Positions 18,404 to 21,486 of a stretch of DNA of 21,486 nucleotides are shown here, piece after piece. The notes under the pieces were generated by a model. The model worked only from the letters and a program-made list of their open reading frames with translations, had not been told where the DNA came from and made no database searches. Position numbers and translations under genes: made by a program. Source of the stretch: Podochytrium sp. JEL0797 (Eukaryota > Chytridiomycota > Chytridiomycetes > Chytridiales > Chytriomycetaceae). Each line of letters starts with the position of its first letter. Position 1 is the first letter of the stretch. The stretch covers positions 1-21,486 of the forward strand of contig JADGJG010000391.1 in the NCBI GenBank assembly GCA_027596195.1. The letters are read 5' to 3'.

Positions 18404-20969
18404 ATGGACACGGGTGTCAAACCACGCACAGCCGCCGCTTCCGCGTCCACAACGCACCCCACGAACCTCTACCAACTCCCTGAAGGAAAATACACAGCCA
18501 CCATATACAGCATGATCCGCGACGCGCGGTACCTCGACGTGATCAAACTCCTCACAAACGAGCTCCAATCGTTTCCAAAGTCACGCGCGGCCTTGAGCTT
18601 GCTCGGGTATTGTTATTTTCAGGTGCAAGATTTTGCGAGCGCGGCCAACTGGTAAAAAGGGTTCTTTTCTTTTGACATTCGGCAAAAAGAATTGACATCT
18701 GTTCGAACAGTTACGAACAACTCATTCGGGCGTACCCCGAAATCGACGATTACCGACTCTCGTACGCGCAATCGCTTTACAAATCGGGTCAATACCAACC
18801 TGCTCAGAAAGCATGTCAGACGGTTGAAAACCCGGAATACGCGCACAAGGTTTTACAATCCATTTTTTCGAATCACTCAAACACGTTCGCGAGCTCACTC
18901 TTTTCGGTTTAATTATAGATTATTAAACTCCAATCGGCTATTAAATACGAAATGGACGATTTGCAAGGATGCAAACTGTTGATTGATCAAGGGAGTCCGG
19001 AAGATACGGACACAATGATCAACCAGGCGTGTCTCTTGTACAAGGTAACATATCCCCTCAAAACCACACGAGACAAAAAAAAACATAACCAATTCAACGT
19101 GCACGATAGGAAGGAAAATTCGAAGACGCGTGCGAAAAGTACGCTGAGACTCTGCGCATTACGGGGTACCAAGCTGAACTGTGCTATAACCTCGCGTTGT
19201 GTCATTATCAGCTCAAACAATATGTGCCGGCGTTGAAGAATATTGCGGATATTATTGAACGTGGGATTCGCGATCATCCAGGTTTGGTTTTGTCGTTGTT
19301 TGCAAGACTGCGTTTTCACTCGCGATACAACCCGGATTCGTTCTAACGATTATGAAAAAATACACTGTAGAGCTGAGCGTGGGGATGGCGACCGAAGGAA
19401 TCGAAGTCCGAAGTGTAGGCAACTCTCAAATCCTTCACGAAACGTACCTCGTGGAAGCGTTCAACCTCAAAGCCGCAATCGAATACCGTCTCAAAAACTG
19501 TAAACCCTCACACAACTTCAATAATATTCCATCCTAAGACGTAAAAAAACAGTCGAATCCGCCCGCGAAGCCCTAACAGACATGCCCCCGCGCCGCGAAC
19601 AAGAACTCGACCCCGTCACTCTCCACAACCACGCTCTCACGCATATGGATCAAGACCCTTCCACGGGATTCGAGAAACTCAATTTTCTCTTGCAGAACGA
19701 ACCGACACCACCCGAAGTGTTTGGGAACCTCGTGTTGTTGTATTGCAAGTACGGGTATTTGGATTTAGCCGGGGATTTGATGGCGGAGGGTGTGCAAATG
19801 GGTGCAGTGAATACATTGACACCAGTTGAGTTTTTTGCGTTGCGGGGTTTTAACCCGAGCATGCAACTCAACCGAAAAACGAACAGTACCTCTTTGAATT
19901 CCTCGAAGCCTCCCTCCTGCGCCAATCTTCCCCCGAAGAAGCGTACCGCAAATTCGACGACCTCGCCACCAAACACGTCGACACGCTCCGCAAACTCACC
20001 AAACAGGTCCAAGAAGCACGCACCAACATGGACGAAGAGACCGTGAAACGCGTGGTATCCGAATACGACGACGCCGTCGAACGATACATCCCCGTCTTGA
20101 TGGCGCAAGCCAAGATTTACTGGGACATGGAAAACTACGCGAGTGTGGAGAAAGTGTTTCGCAAGAGTGTCGAGTTTTGCAATGAACAGGATGTGTGGAA
20201 GTTGAATGTGGCGCATGTATTGTTTATGCAGGAGAGTAAGTATAAGGAGGCTGTGTCGTTTTATGAGCCGATTGTGAAGAAGCATTATGATAATGTGAGG
20301 AATCCTCTCTTTCTGTTTTTTTTTGTTTCTCAACACGCTTTTTAGATTCTCGACATCACCGCCATCGTCCTCGCAAACCTCTGCGTCGCTTACATCATGA
20401 CGTCCCAAAACGAAGAAGCCGAAGAACTCATGCGCAAAATTGAAAAAGAAGAAGAACGCGTCGCGTACGAAGACCCCGCCAAACGCACGTACCACCTGTG
20501 TATCGTAAACCTCGTGATTGGGACCTTGTATTGCGCCAAGGGGAATTACGAGTTTGGAATTTCGAGGATCATCAAGAGTTTGGAACCCTTCAACAAAAAG
20601 GTGTGAGAGAGTGTTTGAAAACCCGCGTTTCTTTGCTTTATTGACGGAACTTCTTTCACATAGCTCGGCACCGACACATGGTTCTACGCCAAACGCTGCT
20701 TCGCCTCACTCTTTGAAACCCTCGCCAAACACATGATCATCCTCAAAGACAGCGTGTTCCAAGAAATCCTCGCGTTCCTCGACTCATGCGAGCTGCATGG
20801 CCGCAAGATTGCGATCGTGATTGATCCGTTGGGTGGACCCGGGGCCATGAATAGCGCGGCGGGGAATAGTACGGGGTATGGAGGTGGCGAGATGTTGGAC
20901 GCGGCCAAGAATTCGGTGGCGTATGAGGCAAGGTTGTTGAAGTCGTTGTTTTTGAGGTTGTATGAGTAG
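18404..20969 (+). CDS. IFT70: Intraflagellar transport protein IFT70/TTC30 (684 aa, 9 exons)
   Basis: IFT70 (TTC30, DYF-1, fleer) is a tetratricopeptide-repeat subunit of the IFT-B complex that carries tubulin and other cargo into growing flagella. Exons are 18404-18651, 18711-18849, 18919-19044, 19110-19281, 19371-19499, 19553-19824, 19887-20294, 20346-20600 and 20664-20969. The eight introns are 51-89 bp, and all phases agree. Family blocks appear in order: YTATIYSMIRDARYLD at the start, AAIEYRLKN, ALTDMPPR and ELDPVTLHN, FGNLVLLYCKY, RYIPVLMAQAKIYWDMENY, VEKVFRKSVEFCN, MTSQNEEAEELMRKIEKEEE, CIVNLVIGTLYCAKGNYEFG and CELHGRKI. Length is close to the ~665 aa of animal homologues. Only the acceptor ending at 19552 keeps frame at exon 6; the AG at 19537-19538 would shift it. 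A glycine/asparagine-rich insert lies near the C-terminus (around 20838-20890). Confidence 0.97.
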
Positions 20970-21486
20970 GTTTTAGGAAGAGGGGGGAAAGGAGGATAAA
21001 TCTCGTAAAGTCGCGTTAAAAAAAGAACGATCCCATATAGATACGCCATATATATATGAATCGGCTTGAAGTGTGCAACTGCATGCGGATTCTGGCCTGA
21101 ACGACCTTCACCAACCACTATTTTCTTTCGACGGGATGTCGAGCTGCTCAAGAATTCTGGAATCAGAGCAGGGGCAGAGCCTCAACACGTTTCCTCGTGC
21201 TTCAAATTCGGACTTGCATCTTTGCATAAATACAAAACCTTTCGTTCGGGATGCCCCTCGTTACCCCTTTCACCTAGGGCAAGAGGGAGCTTCGTCAAGA
21301 AGTTGTGCCGTTAAAGGCCCCATTTCCCGAATAACGCTTTCTTTTTTTTGATTATGGTCTCAAAGGGAAACTCAAACAGAGTAGAGAGTACTGTATTTTT
21401 TGAAAAAGAAGAGCGTTTCGGAATTGTCAGATATGTAAATCTTTGAGAACAAAAAAATCAAAACAAAAACACTCACGGCTAGGTCG
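20970..21486. other. 3' flank of IFT70, no recognisable gene
   Basis: The first ~100 bases are the probable IFT70 3' UTR; no canonical AATAAA is seen. A short ATATATATAT tract lies near 21048-21057. The two overlapping plus-strand frames that follow have no family resemblance. The last ~100 bases are A-rich. I see no tRNA or rRNA. Confidence 0.5.

Noticed and set aside
19500..19552. A 39-bp intron ending at AG 19537-19538 in IFT70
   Set aside because: It gives the wrong frame. The AG at 19551-19552 gives a 53-bp intron and joins NFESAREALTDMPP, which fits the family.
19861..19930. Possible frame break in IFT70 near 19860
   Set aside because: Explained by a 62-bp intron (19825-19886) that joins LTP to YLFEFLEA, as in animal homologues.
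19650..20495. A 281-codon minus-strand frame antisense to IFT70
   Set aside because: IFT70 is unmistakable on the plus strand, and the antisense frame crosses three of its introns and exons without any motif.
1..21486. CRISPR arrays, bacterial operons, tRNA or rRNA genes
   Set aside because: No spaced direct repeats, Shine-Dalgarno-led gene chains, tRNA box motifs or rRNA-like blocks were seen on reading both strands; the only clear duplication is the two-copy element at 2697-4245.

Overview
This window is nuclear DNA from a eukaryote. Genes are split by short GT-AG introns of about 50-90 bp, spacers are very short, and there are no bacterial operon features. A complete IFT70/TTC30 gene (intraflagellar transport) means the organism builds a cilium or flagellum. 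With a fungal-like Dicer and this compact gene style, a zoosporic (chytrid-like) fungus is the best guess. That assignment is inferred, since no rRNA or other marker gene is present.

Layout. 1-634: 3' part of a plus-strand glycosyltransferase of the nucleotide-diphospho-sugar transferase type, with two apparent frameshifts. 929-2590: intronless plus-strand F-box/LRR-like protein. About 2600-5529: gene-poor island with two diverged tandem copies of a ~590 bp element (about 2697-3300 and 3644-4245), a pyrimidine-rich promoter-like tract, and a segment open on both strands. 5530-16472: four co-oriented minus-strand genes. In transcription order along the strand these are a GT31 galactosyltransferase-like enzyme, an OS-9/Yos9 ER lectin, a full-length Dicer, and a membrane-anchored SGNH/PC-esterase-like protein. 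Spacers between them are only 85, 161 and 194 bp. 16473-16974: divergent promoter region. 16975-18322: plus-strand Sel1-repeat protein. 18404-20969: plus-strand IFT70 with nine exons. 20970-21486: no recognisable gene.

Exon structures were rebuilt by hand from splice consensus, reading phase and family motifs. All six rebuilt genes close in phase: IFT70 684 aa, Dicer 1886 aa, OS-9 606 aa, SGNH 415 aa, Sel1 412 aa, GT31 375 aa.

Functionally, GT31, OS-9 and the SGNH protein belong to the secretory pathway (glycan synthesis, ER quality control, acyl-ester chemistry). Dicer belongs to RNA silencing and IFT70 to flagellum assembly. I see no evidence that these genes form one dedicated system. The most unusual signal is compositional: many exons start with C-ending codons and end with G-ending codons, including a switch of leucine from CTC to TTG within single exons. 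This also explains many long antisense open frames.
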